Source: Pelagovum pacificum | GTDB taxonomy: Bacteria; Pseudomonadota; Alphaproteobacteria; Rhodobacterales; Rhodobacteraceae | Assembly: GCF_016134045.1 (NCBI RefSeq) | Contig: NZ_CP065915.1 | Location: 744,001-808,000 of the forward strand | Direction of reading: 5' to 3' | DNA: 64,000 nucleotides | Shown: one piece after another, positions 1 to 9,217 of the stretch | Layout of the letters: the number at the start of each line of letters is the position of its first letter | How positions within the stretch are numbered: position 1 is the first letter of the stretch | Translations under genes and position numbers: made by a program | The notes under the pieces: model-generated | What the model saw: the letters and a program-made list of their open reading frames with translations, nothing else | Told to the model about the DNA's origin: nothing | The model's database searches: none

Positions 1-2130
1 GAACTGCCGGACTGTCCCGACCGTGCCGCGCTCGACCGGGCGCTGGCCGCCTACGAAGAGGAAATGGATGAACCCTTCCCGCAGGATCCGGCGCGGCAGT
101 TGAGCGACGTGCTCAACTCCATGGCCCGGGCGTGGGAGGGGACGACTGCCCGGCTATTGCGGGAGGCGAAGGGAGCACCGGCGGACGCCGGCCTCGGCCT
201 CGTCGTGCAGGCGATGTCGCTCGGCGTCGGGCGGGGCGAGTGCGGCTCGGGCGTGATCCAGTTCATCGACGGCACTACCGGTCAGCGCCGCGTCACCGGC
301 CGCTACCTGTCTCAGAGCCAGGGGCGCGAGGCGCTGACGGCGGAGAGCGGCGCGCTCTACCTCACGCGAGATCCGCGCGGCCTGTCGCTGGAAGAGGCGC
401 ACCCGGCGACCTTCGCGACGCTCGTCGATTACGGCGCCCGGACACGGACGCGCCTGAAGGAAGAGATGGAAATCGAGTTCACGGTCGAAGACGGACAATT
501 GTCCATCCTCGATGCCGTACGGGTGCCCCGGAACAGCCAGGCGGCTGTCCGGATCGCCGTCGACCTCACCGAGGACAACATCATCCGCCCGGAAGAAGCG
601 GTCATGCGCATCCAGCCGCAGACGCTGTCGGAGCTGCTGCACCAGCAGGTCGACCCGCGCGCGGTGCGCGATGTCATCACCCGCGGCATCGCGGCCAGTC
701 CCGGCGGTGCGCGCGGGCGTATCGTCTTTTCCGCCACCGACGCGCAGGCCGCTGCCTCGCGGGGTGAGAGCTGCATTCTCGTCCGGCGCGAAACCACGCC
801 CGAGGACATCCGCGGGATGCATGCGGCGGCGGCCGTTCTGACGATCCGGGGCGGCGTAACGAGCCATGCCGCGGTGATCGGCCGGGGGCTTGGCCTGCCC
901 TGCGTCGTGGGCGCGTCGCAGCTTCGGATCGACCGCAAGAAGGCCGCCATCATCGCCCCCGACGGGCGGCGCTTCGCCGAGGGCGAGACGATCACTGTGG
1001 ACGGTACGACCGGCGAAGTACTCGCCGGGGAGCCGCCGATGCTGGAAGCCGCGATCGACGGGGCGTTCGGCACGCTGCTCGACTGGGCCGACCGGTTCCG
1101 CGACATCGGGGTGCGGGCAAACGCCGACACGCCAGCGGACGCGCAGACGGCGCGGAACTTCGCTGCGGAGGGGATCGGGCTCTGCCGGACCGAGCATATG
1201 TTCTTCGAGGGCGAGCGCCTGAGCCTGATGCGGGAGATGATCTTCGCCGACACACCGGAGGACCGGAAAGCGGTGCTGGCGCGGCTCCTGCCGATGCAGC
1301 GGGCCGACTTCATCGAGCTCTTCCAGATCATGGCTGGCCATCCGGTCTGCATCCGGCTGTTCGATCCGCCGCTGCACGAGTTCCTGCCCGCCGACAAGAG
1401 CGGCATTCGGGAGCTCGCGGACCTGCTGAACCTGCCGTTGGCGGATGTCACCGCGCGGGTGGAGGCGCTGGAGGAATACAACCCGATGCTGGGGCTTCGG
1501 GGGGTGCGGCTCGGTGTGACCGTGCCCGAAATCTACGAGATGCAGGCCCGCGCGATCTTCGAGGCGACCATCGCCGCCTCCCGCAAGGGCGAGGCGGTCG
1601 TTCCCGAGATCATGATCCCGCTGGTTTCCGCGATGCGCGAAGTCGAGCTGGTGAAGAACCGGATCGACGCGGTGGCGGTCAATGTCCACAACATGACCGG
1701 CGCGACCTTCGACTACCGGCTCGGTGTCATGGTGGAGACGCCGCGTGCCGCACTGCGCGCAGGCGACATAGCGCTGCATTCCTCGTTCCTGTCATTCGGG
1801 ACCAACGATCTCACGCAGATGACCTATGGGCTGTCGCGCGACGACGCGGGGCGGTTCATGTCGACCTACGTCCAGAAGGGCGTCTACGAGGAAGACCCGT
1901 TTCATACGCTGGACCTCGAAGGGGTCGGCGAACTGCTGACCATCGGGGCCGAGCGGGCACGTGCCACGCGTCCCGAGATCACGCTGTCGATCTGCGGTGA
2001 GCATGGCGGAAGCCGGTCGGCGATCGCCTTCAGCCGGCAGCGGGGACTGAACTACGTCTCCTGTTCTCCGTTCCGGGTGCCGCTGGCGCGGCTCGCGGCG
2101 GCGCAGATCGCCCTTTCCGACCGGGGGTGA
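1..2130 (+). CDS. PPDK-like PEP-utilising enzyme, C-terminal part (5' end outside window)
   Basis: The frame is open from the first base and ends at 2130, giving at least 709 residues; pyruvate phosphate dikinases are usually about 880. Visible parts are a central phosphohistidine domain with GGVTSHAAVIGRG (near 850-890; the His accepts phosphate) and a C-terminal PEP/pyruvate barrel ending in the CGEHGG signature near 1993-2010, whose Cys is the PPDK acid/base. The family reaction interconverts pyruvate + ATP + Pi and PEP + AMP + PPi. The ATP-grasp remnant is divergent: where PPDKs normally end this domain with a conserved LQTR-like motif, this protein reads LSILDAVRVP. It may therefore be a PPDK paralogue rather than the main enzyme. 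The N-terminal nucleotide-binding half is off-window, so activity cannot be judged. Confidence 0.85.
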   Translation, partial: ELPDCPDRAALDRALAAYEEEMDEPFPQDPARQLSDVLNSMARAWEGTTARLLREAKGAPADAGLGLVVQAMSLGVGRGECGSGVIQFIDGTTGQRRVTGRYLSQSQGREALTAESGALYLTRDPRGLSLEEAHPATFATLVDYGARTRTRLKEEMEIEFTVEDGQLSILDAVRVPRNSQAAVRIAVDLTEDNIIRPEEAVMRIQPQTLSELLHQQVDPRAVRDVITRGIAASPGGARGRIVFSATDAQAAASRGESCILVRRETTPEDIRGMHAAAAVLTIRGGVTSHAAVIGRGLGLPCVVGASQLRIDRKKAAIIAPDGRRFAEGETITVDGTTGEVLAGEPPMLEAAIDGAFGTLLDWADRFRDIGVRANADTPADAQTARNFAAEGIGLCRTEHMFFEGERLSLMREMIFADTPEDRKAVLARLLPMQRADFIELFQIMAGHPVCIRLFDPPLHEFLPADKSGIRELADLLNLPLADVTARVEALEEYNPMLGLRGVRLGVTVPEIYEMQARAIFEATIAASRKGEAVVPEIMIPLVSAMREVELVKNRIDAVAVNVHNMTGATFDYRLGVMVETPRAALRAGDIALHSSFLSFGTNDLTQMTYGLSRDDAGRFMSTYVQKGVYEEDPFHTLDLEGVGELLTIGAERARATRPEITLSICGEHGGSRSAIAFSRQRGLNYVSCSPFRVPLARLAAAQIALSDRG

Positions 2131-2319
2131 CGCGGCGGGTCTCGTAGGGTCAACTGGCTGGCCCTCGATATCTTGTATGTCTTTCGACATCTTGGTTGCC
2201 TGGTTCATGCAGTGCGTGATCTTCGGGCTGGAACTTATGGAATTCCCTGAACTTTCTTGGTAGCGCCTCTCGCGTCCGGGGCTTTTCTGTCACTGGATCG
2301 AGGTACAGAGGGGCCAGGA

Positions 2320-2964
2320 ATGTGGGGATTTCGACATTTTGCCAGCGGACTTGCAGCCATAGTCGCGGTGCCGGGATTCGCGGCAGCCGAAGGGGCAATC
2401 GCCGATCGGCTGGGCGCGGTCCTGACGCAGGAGCGGGCGTCGCTCGACGCGGTGCCTGCCGCGCGGCTGGATGAGATCGGGGAGGCGCAGGTCATCGCCC
2501 GCGCGTCGACTGCCGGAACCTTTCCCTACGATTCCGCCTACCTCGCCGGCCTGCCGGCGGCGAGCGGAGGGTCACAATGGTATTGCCTGACGGAGGCGCT
2601 CTATTTCGAGGCGCGGGGTGAGAGCGTCGAGGGGCTCTTTGCCGTCGGTGAAGTCATCCTGAACCGGACCGAGGACCCGCGCTTTCCGGGTAGCGTCTGT
2701 GGCGTTGTGAACGAGGGGACAGGGCGCCAGTTCGCCTGTCAGTTCACCTACACCTGCGACGGACGGCCCGAACATATCGGTGAAAGCGTGGCATGGGACC
2801 GGGTCGGCAAGATCGCGCGCCTCCTGATGGACGGGGCGCCGCGCGCGCTGACCTCAGGCGCAACGCACTATCACACCCATCAGGTCGCGCCGAACTGGTC
2901 GCGGGCCTATCCGCGCACCACGACGGTGGGACTGCACCACTTCTACCGCTGGCCGTCACGTTGA
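2320..2964 (+). CDS. Secreted SleB-type cell wall hydrolase
   Basis: This 214-residue protein has a signal peptide (MWGFRHFASG, then a hydrophobic run ending GFAAAEG) and a C-terminal Hydrolase_2/SleB domain. The domain shows the typical ALYFEARGE and GEVILNRT motifs, followed by FACQFTYTCDG and a W..V...A stretch. SleB-type enzymes are peptidoglycan lytic transglycosylases or amidases; in non-spore-formers they are taken to act on periplasmic wall. I prefer the ATG at 2320, which leads straight into the signal peptide and has a purine-rich AGGGGCCAGGA in front, over the upstream GTG at 2257. It stands alone between the PPDK-like gene and folB. Confidence 0.85.
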   Translation: MWGFRHFASGLAAIVAVPGFAAAEGAIADRLGAVLTQERASLDAVPAARLDEIGEAQVIARASTAGTFPYDSAYLAGLPAASGGSQWYCLTEALYFEARGESVEGLFAVGEVILNRTEDPRFPGSVCGVVNEGTGRQFACQFTYTCDGRPEHIGESVAWDRVGKIARLLMDGAPRALTSGATHYHTHQVAPNWSRAYPRTTTVGLHHFYRWPSR

Positions 2965-3055
2965 GTCAGGGGTGGGCAGGCGGCCGGAATAGGGCTTTCA
3001 CCCAACACCTGCAGTTGTAGTCTGCCCCCCGACGACAGGAAGACGAGGGGCAGGC

Positions 3056-3928
3056 ATGGCCGAAGACGCGAGGCTGGCGTTCGCGCATCCCGAGGAGCGG
3101 TCCGAAGCGACCGCCGAGGGTCCGCGCGATCGCATCTCCGTGCGCGACTACGTGGTCGAAGTCGAGATCGGCGCGTTCCAGGCGGAGCGCGACATGCTCC
3201 AGACGTTGCGCTTCAACATCGTGGTGGAGGTGCTGCCGCCGCCGCCGGACCTCGACGACAATGTCGACCGCATCCTCTCCTACGACAAGCTGACCGAGGC
3301 CGTGACCATCGAGCTGGCGGCGGAGCGGCTCAACCTGCTGGAGACGCTGGCCGAACGGATCGCCGCCCGCATCCTTGCCGAGCCGCTGGCCGCCCGGGTG
3401 TTCGTGCGGATCGAGAAGACCGACCGGGGGCCGTTCGACCTTGGCGTGGAGATCGTGCGCTCCGCCGGGGAGATTCAGGCCATTGGCGGTGAGCGGATGT
3501 CGCCGCGCGTGCTCTTCCTCGCCCCGGGCGAGACGGGCGGGATCGCCGAACGGCTGGAGGCGCTCTCCGACATGCCGCTGATCGTCTGCGTCGGCGCGGC
3601 CGTGGGCCGGCCCCAGGTCGAGACGCCGGGCGCGCAGCGGCGGATCGACCTCCTCGCCATCGAACAATCGGCATGGGAGTTGTCGTCGGCGGAGCCGCGC
3701 TGTGTCGTGGCGGGCTCACGGACCGAACTCGAATGGGCGTTGCGAAACGGACAGGTGTCCGTCTGGGCCCCGTCGCGGATGGTCCTGGATTCCGTCGGGG
3801 CGGCGCCGGACCTCGCCGAGCCGGTCAGCCTGGCCGCGTGGCTGGCCGAAGTGCTCGAGGCGCGGGAGCTGGTGCTGGTCGGGGCCGAGCCGCCCTCGAC
3901 CTCCGTGCCCGTCCGGGTGATGACATGA
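3056..3928 (+). CDS. folB: Dihydroneopterin aldolase with C-terminal extension
   Basis: The N-terminal ~120 residues are a FolB domain: ISVRDYVVEVEIGAFQAERD, a YDKL segment and the conserved basic IEKTDRG near residue 120. FolB converts dihydroneopterin to 6-hydroxymethyldihydropterin and glycolaldehyde in folate synthesis. The remaining ~150 residues (from about GERMSPRVLFL) are not part of the catalytic fold and look like a second alpha/beta domain; long FolB versions of this kind are, to my knowledge, common in Rhodobacteraceae, and the function of the extension is unknown to me. The stop overlaps the folP start as ATGA (3925-3928), so translation is probably coupled. Confidence 0.88.
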   Translation: MAEDARLAFAHPEERSEATAEGPRDRISVRDYVVEVEIGAFQAERDMLQTLRFNIVVEVLPPPPDLDDNVDRILSYDKLTEAVTIELAAERLNLLETLAERIAARILAEPLAARVFVRIEKTDRGPFDLGVEIVRSAGEIQAIGGERMSPRVLFLAPGETGGIAERLEALSDMPLIVCVGAAVGRPQVETPGAQRRIDLLAIEQSAWELSSAEPRCVVAGSRTELEWALRNGQVSVWAPSRMVLDSVGAAPDLAEPVSLAAWLAEVLEARELVLVGAEPPSTSVPVRVMT

Positions 3929-4902
3929 TCCCCCGGCCGCTGCCTTCCGCCGGGATCGGGTTGCCGCTGGCCGGCAGCGAGATCGTGCGCTTCGATCGCG
4001 TGATGGGCGAGGCCGGACCTCTCGGACTCGAGGTGCTGAGCGACCGCGATCTCGACCTGCTGACCGCCGCGCGGGCACCGGTCGCCGGGCTCGACCTGTC
4101 GTCGCCGCGGGTGATGGGCATCCTCAACGTGACGCCGGACAGTTTCTCCGACGGGGGAGACCTGTCGACGATCGAGAAGATCGTCGAGCGGGCGAAACGG
4201 ATGGCGGGCGAGGCAGACATCCTCGACATCGGCGGCGAGAGCACGCGCCCCGGCGCCGCGGAAGTGCCCCTTCGGGAGGAGATCGACCGCGTCGCCCCGG
4301 CGATCCGTGCGATCCGCGAGGCCGGGATCACGACGCCGATCTCGGTCGACACACGCAAGGCGGCGGTCGCGGAGGCGGCGCTCGACGCGGGCGCCGATCT
4401 GGTCAACGACGTCACCGCGATGCGCTTCGATCCGGATATGGCAGGCCTCGTCGCGGCGCGCGGTGTGCCGGTCTGCCTGATGCACTCGGTCGCCGATCCG
4501 GAGACGATGCAGCAGCACGCGCAGTACGACGACGTGGTGGCGTCGGTCTTCGATCACCTGGCGGAGCGGATTTCCGCCGCGGAGCAGGCTGGCATCCCGC
4601 TCAGCCGCATCGTGGTTGATCCCGGAATCGGCTTCGGTAAGACGATGCAACATAACTTGAGGTTGCTTCGCGAGCTGACACTATATCATGCGCTCGGAGC
4701 CGCCATTCTGGTCGGCGCCTCGCGCAAGCGCTTCATCGGGGACCTCGGTGACGCGCCGGAGGCGAAGGACCGGCTGGGCGGTTCCCTGGCGGTGGCGTTG
4801 CACGCGGCCGCGAACGGCGCGCAAATCCTGCGCGTCCACGACACATACGAGACCAGGCAGGCACTGCGCCTGCACCTGGCCCTGGACGGAAGAGGCGAGT
4901 GA
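3925..4902 (+). CDS. folP: Dihydropteroate synthase
   Basis: This 325-residue protein condenses hydroxymethyldihydropterin pyrophosphate with p-aminobenzoate. It has the DHPS signatures [15 protein letters not shown] (pterin/PP loop), [11 protein letters not shown] (pABA loop), the barrel motif ISVDTRKA and the late [10 protein letters not shown]. About 60 extra N-terminal residues precede the barrel. A longer upstream frame exists, but the ATG at 3925 overlapping the folB stop is the natural start. The stop region also abuts glmM, so folB-folP-glmM reads as one operon. Confidence 0.95.
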   Translation: MIPRPLPSAGIGLPLAGSEIVRFDRVMGEAGPLGLEVLSDRDLDLLTAARAPVAGLDLSSPRVMGILNVTPDSFSDGGDLSTIEKIVERAKRMAGEADILDIGGESTRPGAAEVPLREEIDRVAPAIRAIREAGITTPISVDTRKAAVAEAALDAGADLVNDVTAMRFDPDMAGLVAARGVPVCLMHSVADPETMQQHAQYDDVVASVFDHLAERISAAEQAGIPLSRIVVDPGIGFGKTMQHNLRLLRELTLYHALGAAILVGASRKRFIGDLGDAPEAKDRLGGSLAVALHAAANGAQILRVHDTYETRQALRLHLALDGRGE

Positions 4903-4907
4903 CGCAG

Positions 4908-6257
4908 ATGGGCAAGCTATTCGGAACCGACGGTGTTCGCGGCACGGCGAACGACTGGCCCATGACCGCAGAGATGGCGCTCAAGATCGGCGCGGCGGCG
5001 GGACGGTATTTCCGCAACGACGGCGACAACGGCCACCGGGTGGTGATCGGCAAGGACACGCGGCTGTCGGGCTACATGTTCGAGAACGCGCTGACCGCCG
5101 GTCTCACCTCGACGGGGATGAACGTCCTTCTGCTCGGCCCCGTGCCGACGCCGGCTGTCGGCCTGCTGACGACCTCCATGCGGGCGGACGTCGGGATCAT
5201 GATCTCGGCCAGCCACAACCCGCACCAGGACAACGGGATCAAGTTCTTCGGCCCCGACGGGTTCAAGCTGTCGGATCACGCCGAGGAGGAGATCGAGGCG
5301 ATCGTCGCGGCCGAGATCGCGCCCGCGCAGGCCGAGAACATCGGCCGGGCCAAGCGGATCGACGATGGCCGCTTCCGCTATGCCGAGCGTCTGAAGTCGA
5401 CCTTCCCCGCGGGGATGCGGCTCGACGGGCTGAAGGTCGTCATAGATTGCGCCAACGGGGCGGCCTACAAGGTCGCGCCCGAAGTGCTTTGGGAACTCGG
5501 CGCCGAGGTGATCCCGGTGGGCACGCACCCGAACGGTCTGAACATCAACCAGGACTGCGGCTCGACCTCGACCGCGACGGCGGCGGAGACGATCGTCGCG
5601 CATGGCGCGGACGTCGGCATCTGCCTCGACGGGGACGCCGACCGGGTGATGATCCTCGACGAGCGGGGGCAGGTGGCCGACGGCGACCAGCTGATGGCGC
5701 TGTTCGCGACCCGCTGGGCGGAGCAGCAGCGCCTGAAGGACGGCGTGCTTGTGGCGACGGTGATGTCGAACCTCGGGCTCGAGCGCTACCTCGGCGGACG
5801 CGGGCTGCGGCTCGAACGGACGAAGGTCGGCGACCGCTACGTGGTCGAGGCGATGCGCGCCGGGGGCTGGAACCTCGGCGGGGAGCAGTCGGGGCACATC
5901 GTGATGACCGACTTCGCGACGACCGGGGACGGGCTGCTCGCAGGCCTGCAGTACCTCGCCGCGATGGTCGAGACGGGGTGCCGCGCGTCGGAGCTCGCCG
6001 TGACCTTCGACCGGGTGCCGCAGCTGCTGCAGAACGTGCGCTACGCGGCGGGGCAGGACCCGCTGGCGGCGGCGTCGGTGAAGGCGGCAATCCGCGACGC
6101 GGAAGCGGAGATGGGCGCGACGGGGCGGCTGCTGATCCGCAAGTCGGGAACCGAGCCGCTGATCCGCGTCATGGCGGAGTGCGAGGACGAGGCGCTTCTT
6201 ACCAAGGTGGTCGAGGGGATCGTCGACGAGGTGAAAGCGGCGACCGTCGCGGCTTAG
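4908..6257 (+). CDS. glmM: Phosphoglucosamine mutase
   Basis: This 449-residue enzyme converts glucosamine-6-phosphate to glucosamine-1-phosphate for UDP-GlcNAc, and so feeds peptidoglycan and lipid A. It has the [11 protein letters not shown] start, the phosphoserine loop ISASHNP with Ser102 in the same position as in E. coli, the metal site DGDADR and the C-terminal phosphate-binding [16 protein letters not shown] at 4899 is in frame, but the ATG at 4908 gives the family N-terminus MGKLFGTDG, so I chose it. The gene ends 4 bp into the convergent transporter gene. Confidence 0.96.
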   Translation: MGKLFGTDGVRGTANDWPMTAEMALKIGAAAGRYFRNDGDNGHRVVIGKDTRLSGYMFENALTAGLTSTGMNVLLLGPVPTPAVGLLTTSMRADVGIMISASHNPHQDNGIKFFGPDGFKLSDHAEEEIEAIVAAEIAPAQAENIGRAKRIDDGRFRYAERLKSTFPAGMRLDGLKVVIDCANGAAYKVAPEVLWELGAEVIPVGTHPNGLNINQDCGSTSTATAAETIVAHGADVGICLDGDADRVMILDERGQVADGDQLMALFATRWAEQQRLKDGVLVATVMSNLGLERYLGGRGLRLERTKVGDRYVVEAMRAGGWNLGGEQSGHIVMTDFATTGDGLLAGLQYLAAMVETGCRASELAVTFDRVPQLLQNVRYAAGQDPLAAASVKAAIRDAEAEMGATGRLLIRKSGTEPLIRVMAECEDEALLTKVVEGIVDEVKAATVAA

Positions 6258-7153
6258 CGGCTCATCAGACGCAGGAGCGTGCGCCACTGGCTGACGGCGA
6301 GGCCGAACAGGATCAGGGCGAGCGCGTAGAAGAAGCGGCCTGGCAGGGCCTCGGACAGGACCAGCCAGCCGAACAGCATCGACCAGAGCGGGACCTGGTA
6401 GTTCACCAGCGTCATGAAGACCGGGCCCGCGCTGCGGATCACGGTGATGCGCAGCACGGCGGCGAGCGCGGTCGGAAACAGCCCCAGCACGATGATCGCG
6501 ATCCCCGAACGCGGGTCGGCCCATGTCGGCACGCCCTCGACCAGCAGCATCAGCGGCACCAGCACGCAGGCCCCGATGGTCAGCGTCAGCGCGGAGAGCG
6601 AGATCGGGTCCACCGGCGGGCAGCGCCGGGTGAGGGTCGAGGAGATCGCGTAGGCCAGCGTCGCGCCGAGGCAGGCGAGCAGGCCGAGCGGCTCTCCCCC
6701 CTCGGCGAGGTCGGTGAGGCCCGGCCCGATCAGCACCAGCGCCCCCGAAAAGCCGAGCACGACGCCCCAGAGCTTCGGCCAGGACAGGCGGTCGTCGGCG
6801 AAGAAGTGGGCGAGCGGCAGCAGGAACAGCGGCACGGCGGCGATGGTGAGGCCGGCGAAGGCAGAGGGGACATATTGCTGCCCCCAGCTGAGCAGGAAGA
6901 AGGGCAGCGCGGTCGACAGCAGCCCGATCGCGACGATATGCGGCCAGAGCCCCGGCGCGCGGCCGGGCAGGGGCCGCCTGAGGGCGCGCATCAGCAGCAG
7001 CGTCGCCGCCGCCCCGAGCGTGGTCCGCGCGGCAGCCACGGTGACCGGCCCGTAGCCGTCGAGCGCGAAGCGGACCACCATGAAGGTGCCGCCCCAGATC
7101 AGCCCCAGTCCGAAGATGGAGATCCAGTTCGCTGTCGTCGGCTTGTCGGGCAA
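6254..7153 (-). CDS. EamA-family (DMT) transporter
   Basis: This 299-residue integral membrane protein has about ten hydrophobic segments arranged as two EamA repeats; the first opens with [17 protein letters not shown] and the second with [16 protein letters not shown]. Family members export metabolites or amino acids by drug/metabolite-type exchange; the substrate cannot be read from the sequence. The 3' end overlaps the glmM stop by 4 bp. Its start lies at the left edge of the AT-rich accessory island. Confidence 0.88.
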   Translation of the reverse strand: MPDKPTTANWISIFGLGLIWGGTFMVVRFALDGYGPVTVAAARTTLGAAATLLLMRALRRPLPGRAPGLWPHIVAIGLLSTALPFFLLSWGQQYVPSAFAGLTIAAVPLFLLPLAHFFADDRLSWPKLWGVVLGFSGALVLIGPGLTDLAEGGEPLGLLACLGATLAYAISSTLTRRCPPVDPISLSALTLTIGACVLVPLMLLVEGVPTWADPRSGIAIIVLGLFPTALAAVLRITVIRSAGPVFMTLVNYQVPLWSMLFGWLVLSEALPGRFFYALALILFGLAVSQWRTLLRLMSR

Positions 7154-7272
7154 GGGGAGGGCCTTCGGGTCGTTACCGGGTGGGTGGACGACGTGGGGCG
7201 GTGGGAGTCAAGGGGGGGAGTATTCTCTTCGTATTAATGGCTGCTTCATCGTCACGGCGGACCCAATTATAG

Positions 7273-7461
7273 TGGCGGCCTGCCGTCATCCATCGCTCAA
7301 CTTTTCCGGCTACGAGGTCCCGACTTGGATTGTACAAGCTTGGTGGTGTGCTCTACTTGCATCTCATTTGCTCCGCGGACGATGAGTTTATCGATGCGCC
7401 GAAAGTTCAACAAATCGTTGCGGACTCGAGAGGTTATATGCGAGTAAAGCTCCTTAGGTGA
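7273..7461 (+). pseudogene. Possible small ORF or gene tail at the island's left edge
   Basis: An open frame runs from the stop at 7270-7272 to a TGA at 7459-7461. It has no ATG; possible starts are TTG 7330 or GTG 7348. The last ~43 codons read like real protein (LGGVLYLHLICSADDEF, then QIVADSRGYMRVKLL), with mixed hydrophobic/acidic patterning and base composition like the genes that follow. It ends 20 bp before the next gene. It could be a short gene translated from TTG with GAGG at 7314-7317, or the 3' stub of a gene cut off when the island formed. I do not recognise the family. Confidence 0.3.
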
Positions 7462-7481
7462 GAGGTTGAAGGGGTGCAAAT

Positions 7482-7907
7482 TTGCTCGAGACCCAAGTGG
7501 ACTTCTCGTGTCCCAGAACACGAAAATCGACTACTTATGTCTATCAACATTCTACAAAACACCGAGATGGCCATCCTGGGAAATCACAGTGGACAATCTC
7601 TCTTGATGATGAAGCTCTGTCATTTCGATGTTCTTGTGAAGGAGGGTGGATTATCGGATCTAGTGGATGGGGGATTTACCTTGTTGAAGGAGTTATCTCT
7701 TATCTCGGATACGACCGGGAGGCTGGTGAGGTGTTCTTCGCTAAGTTTGATAACCACGCTCAAGACCTTTGGCATGGTTATCCGTGCGATTATAAGAAGA
7801 ATAACCAATGCCCTTCTCCAGATATCTTACAAGATTGGGTTCATCGCGGCTATCTTAGGCTCGCTCAGATGCGGAAGATCACTAAGGGGCAGAGATGCGT
7901 GATCTGA
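7482..7907 (+). CDS. Island gene A: unassigned 141-aa Cys/Trp-rich protein
   Basis: The start is TTG, with AAGGGG at 7469-7474 placed 7 bases before it; no ATG is available in this frame. The protein has seven cysteines, including SCP near residue 10, CSCEGG near 50, then C..Y...NQC near 102-109. Its C-terminal half reads DLWHGYPCDYKKN, DILQDWVHRGYLR, MRKITKGQRC, which has the amphipathic texture of a folded domain. I see no signal peptide or membrane segment. Codon use and GC content are far below the neighbours, which points to recent acquisition. Its last 13 bp overlap the next gene, so the two are surely co-translated. An overlapping 142-codon frame (7474-7902) is less protein-like. No family recognised. 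Confidence 0.65.
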   Translation: MLETQVDFSCPRTRKSTTYVYQHSTKHRDGHPGKSQWTISLDDEALSFRCSCEGGWIIGSSGWGIYLVEGVISYLGYDREAGEVFFAKFDNHAQDLWHGYPCDYKKNNQCPSPDILQDWVHRGYLRLAQMRKITKGQRCVI

Positions 7908-9091
7908 AAATAGCCGTTGAAGGACGTTGGTGGGATACGTTGCTTTATAAAGGGAAGCTCCACGCCCTTACTCCAGAAGGTGACTGGGAAATTTTCGACT
8001 GGGATGCCGTGATTGCTGAGCTTGCAGAGACGGTAGAGGAACGCGCTGGAGCCGCTATTCAATACGCATTTCGATCGAGTAATGCTATTAGCAACGGCAA
8101 TTTAAATCGTGACGACGTTATAGAGGGGTTCTCAAGAGTTCCAACGGAAAGTTTTGAGATCTCGTCTAAAAAGCTGCGAAGACACCTTCTTCTTAAGGGT
8201 AGTGCAGTAAGCTCATTCCCTAGCACATCAATGCTTATGCATTATGACAGAATGGTGATTTCATCTCTGGGTGGCGTCTACACTGAATACATAAACCCGA
8301 ACGACGTTTCAATTGGCTCATTAAAAAGGATAACATCTGTCGCTACGCGACAAATTTCCGCAGCATATGGGAGGATCGCATGTGCTTCAGGCGAAGCTGG
8401 CTTGCGCCAACTTGATCTACAGCTCGAAAGCGGATTTCATCCGAATGAAAGTGATGGGTATCAGCTGACTCAAGAAAGCTGTGACGCATGTGATTGGATG
8501 TATCAGAACGTATCGGCGATGTCGTATCATGGAAATAGCATTATCGCGAAGTTTGATAGAACAAATGAGTTCTTCCAGCCAGCAGGCGCCCAGCAATCAG
8601 GAGGTGAAATTGAAGAGGGCGGTGTTGAAAGGCTTGAGTTTTCGGGAATAGAAAGTTTGACCGAAGGTCTTAACGAGAATAGGCGCAATGGAAAGGTTAT
8701 AGCTTGGGGATCACACGATAAGATTTATCGAATTTCTGGAAGTATTTTGGAGTCTTTCAGGTTCATTTCGTCAGGGAAAAGATACGACTTAGGTGCGGTC
8801 GAGCTACCAAGTTCCGCAGGCGAAATTGTGTCGGTCAAAGCGGCACTATTTGGCGTCGTGGTTGAGTTTGACGCTAGTGTTGTGGTCATAAGAGGTGGTG
8901 GTGATTGTTTGATAATTGAGGGTGAGCCAATAAATACATCGACTTTCCCCCGGTCGAAAAGCTACGAAAATCAGCTTCACTTAATATTCGATGATCAGTT
9001 GTCAGTTGTTTCATTGAATTCGCCTATTGAAAGCGAGGACTTTTATCAGAAGAAGTTTGGTTCTAAGGCTCCCTCAGGGTGGTTTGGATGA
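7895..9091 (+). CDS. Island gene B: unassigned 398-aa protein
   Basis: The ATG at 7895 lies inside gene A with AAGGGGCAGAG just ahead, a good ribosome site. The N-terminus WWDTLLYKGKLHAL..DGDWEIFDWD and the C-terminal strands (KVIAWGSHDKIYRISG, GVVVEFDASVVVIRGG, LHLIFDDQLSVVSL) look beta-rich and could form a propeller or sandwich. The middle (about 90-230) is helical, with a CDACDW motif near 195. No signal peptide, membrane span or nuclease/ATPase motif stands out. The gene is AT-rich like gene A. The pairing of a small Cys-rich protein with a larger partner in a foreign island fits defence, toxin-immunity or modification pairs, but nothing in the sequence proves any of these. Confidence 0.65.
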   Translation: MRDLKIAVEGRWWDTLLYKGKLHALTPEGDWEIFDWDAVIAELAETVEERAGAAIQYAFRSSNAISNGNLNRDDVIEGFSRVPTESFEISSKKLRRHLLLKGSAVSSFPSTSMLMHYDRMVISSLGGVYTEYINPNDVSIGSLKRITSVATRQISAAYGRIACASGEAGLRQLDLQLESGFHPNESDGYQLTQESCDACDWMYQNVSAMSYHGNSIIAKFDRTNEFFQPAGAQQSGGEIEEGGVERLEFSGIESLTEGLNENRRNGKVIAWGSHDKIYRISGSILESFRFISSGKRYDLGAVELPSSAGEIVSVKAALFGVVVEFDASVVVIRGGGDCLIIEGEPINTSTFPRSKSYENQLHLIFDDQLSVVSLNSPIESEDFYQKKFGSKAPSGWFG

Positions 9092-9217
9092 TTAGCGTTG
9101 CAGACAAATTGAACTTTGTTTAGTGTGAGCCCCAGTACATTGCCTCGGACTCGCATTCAGTCAACCGGTAGCCATGCGACCATAAGCTAAGACAGCTAAG
9201 CGGTATTCCCCCCCCCC

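Noticed and set aside
154..1779. Long antisense frame (541 codons) opposite the PPDK-like gene
   Set aside because: A shadow typical of GC-rich coding sequence; no domain or ribosome site, and the opposite strand has clear motifs.
2177..2263. 28-codon hydrophobic frame before the SleB gene
   Set aside because: No ribosome site and no conserved feature; too short to support.
7474..7902. Alternative 142-codon frame overlapping island gene A
   Set aside because: Less protein-like composition and poorer C-terminus; the 7482 frame has a better ribosome site and overlaps gene B naturally.
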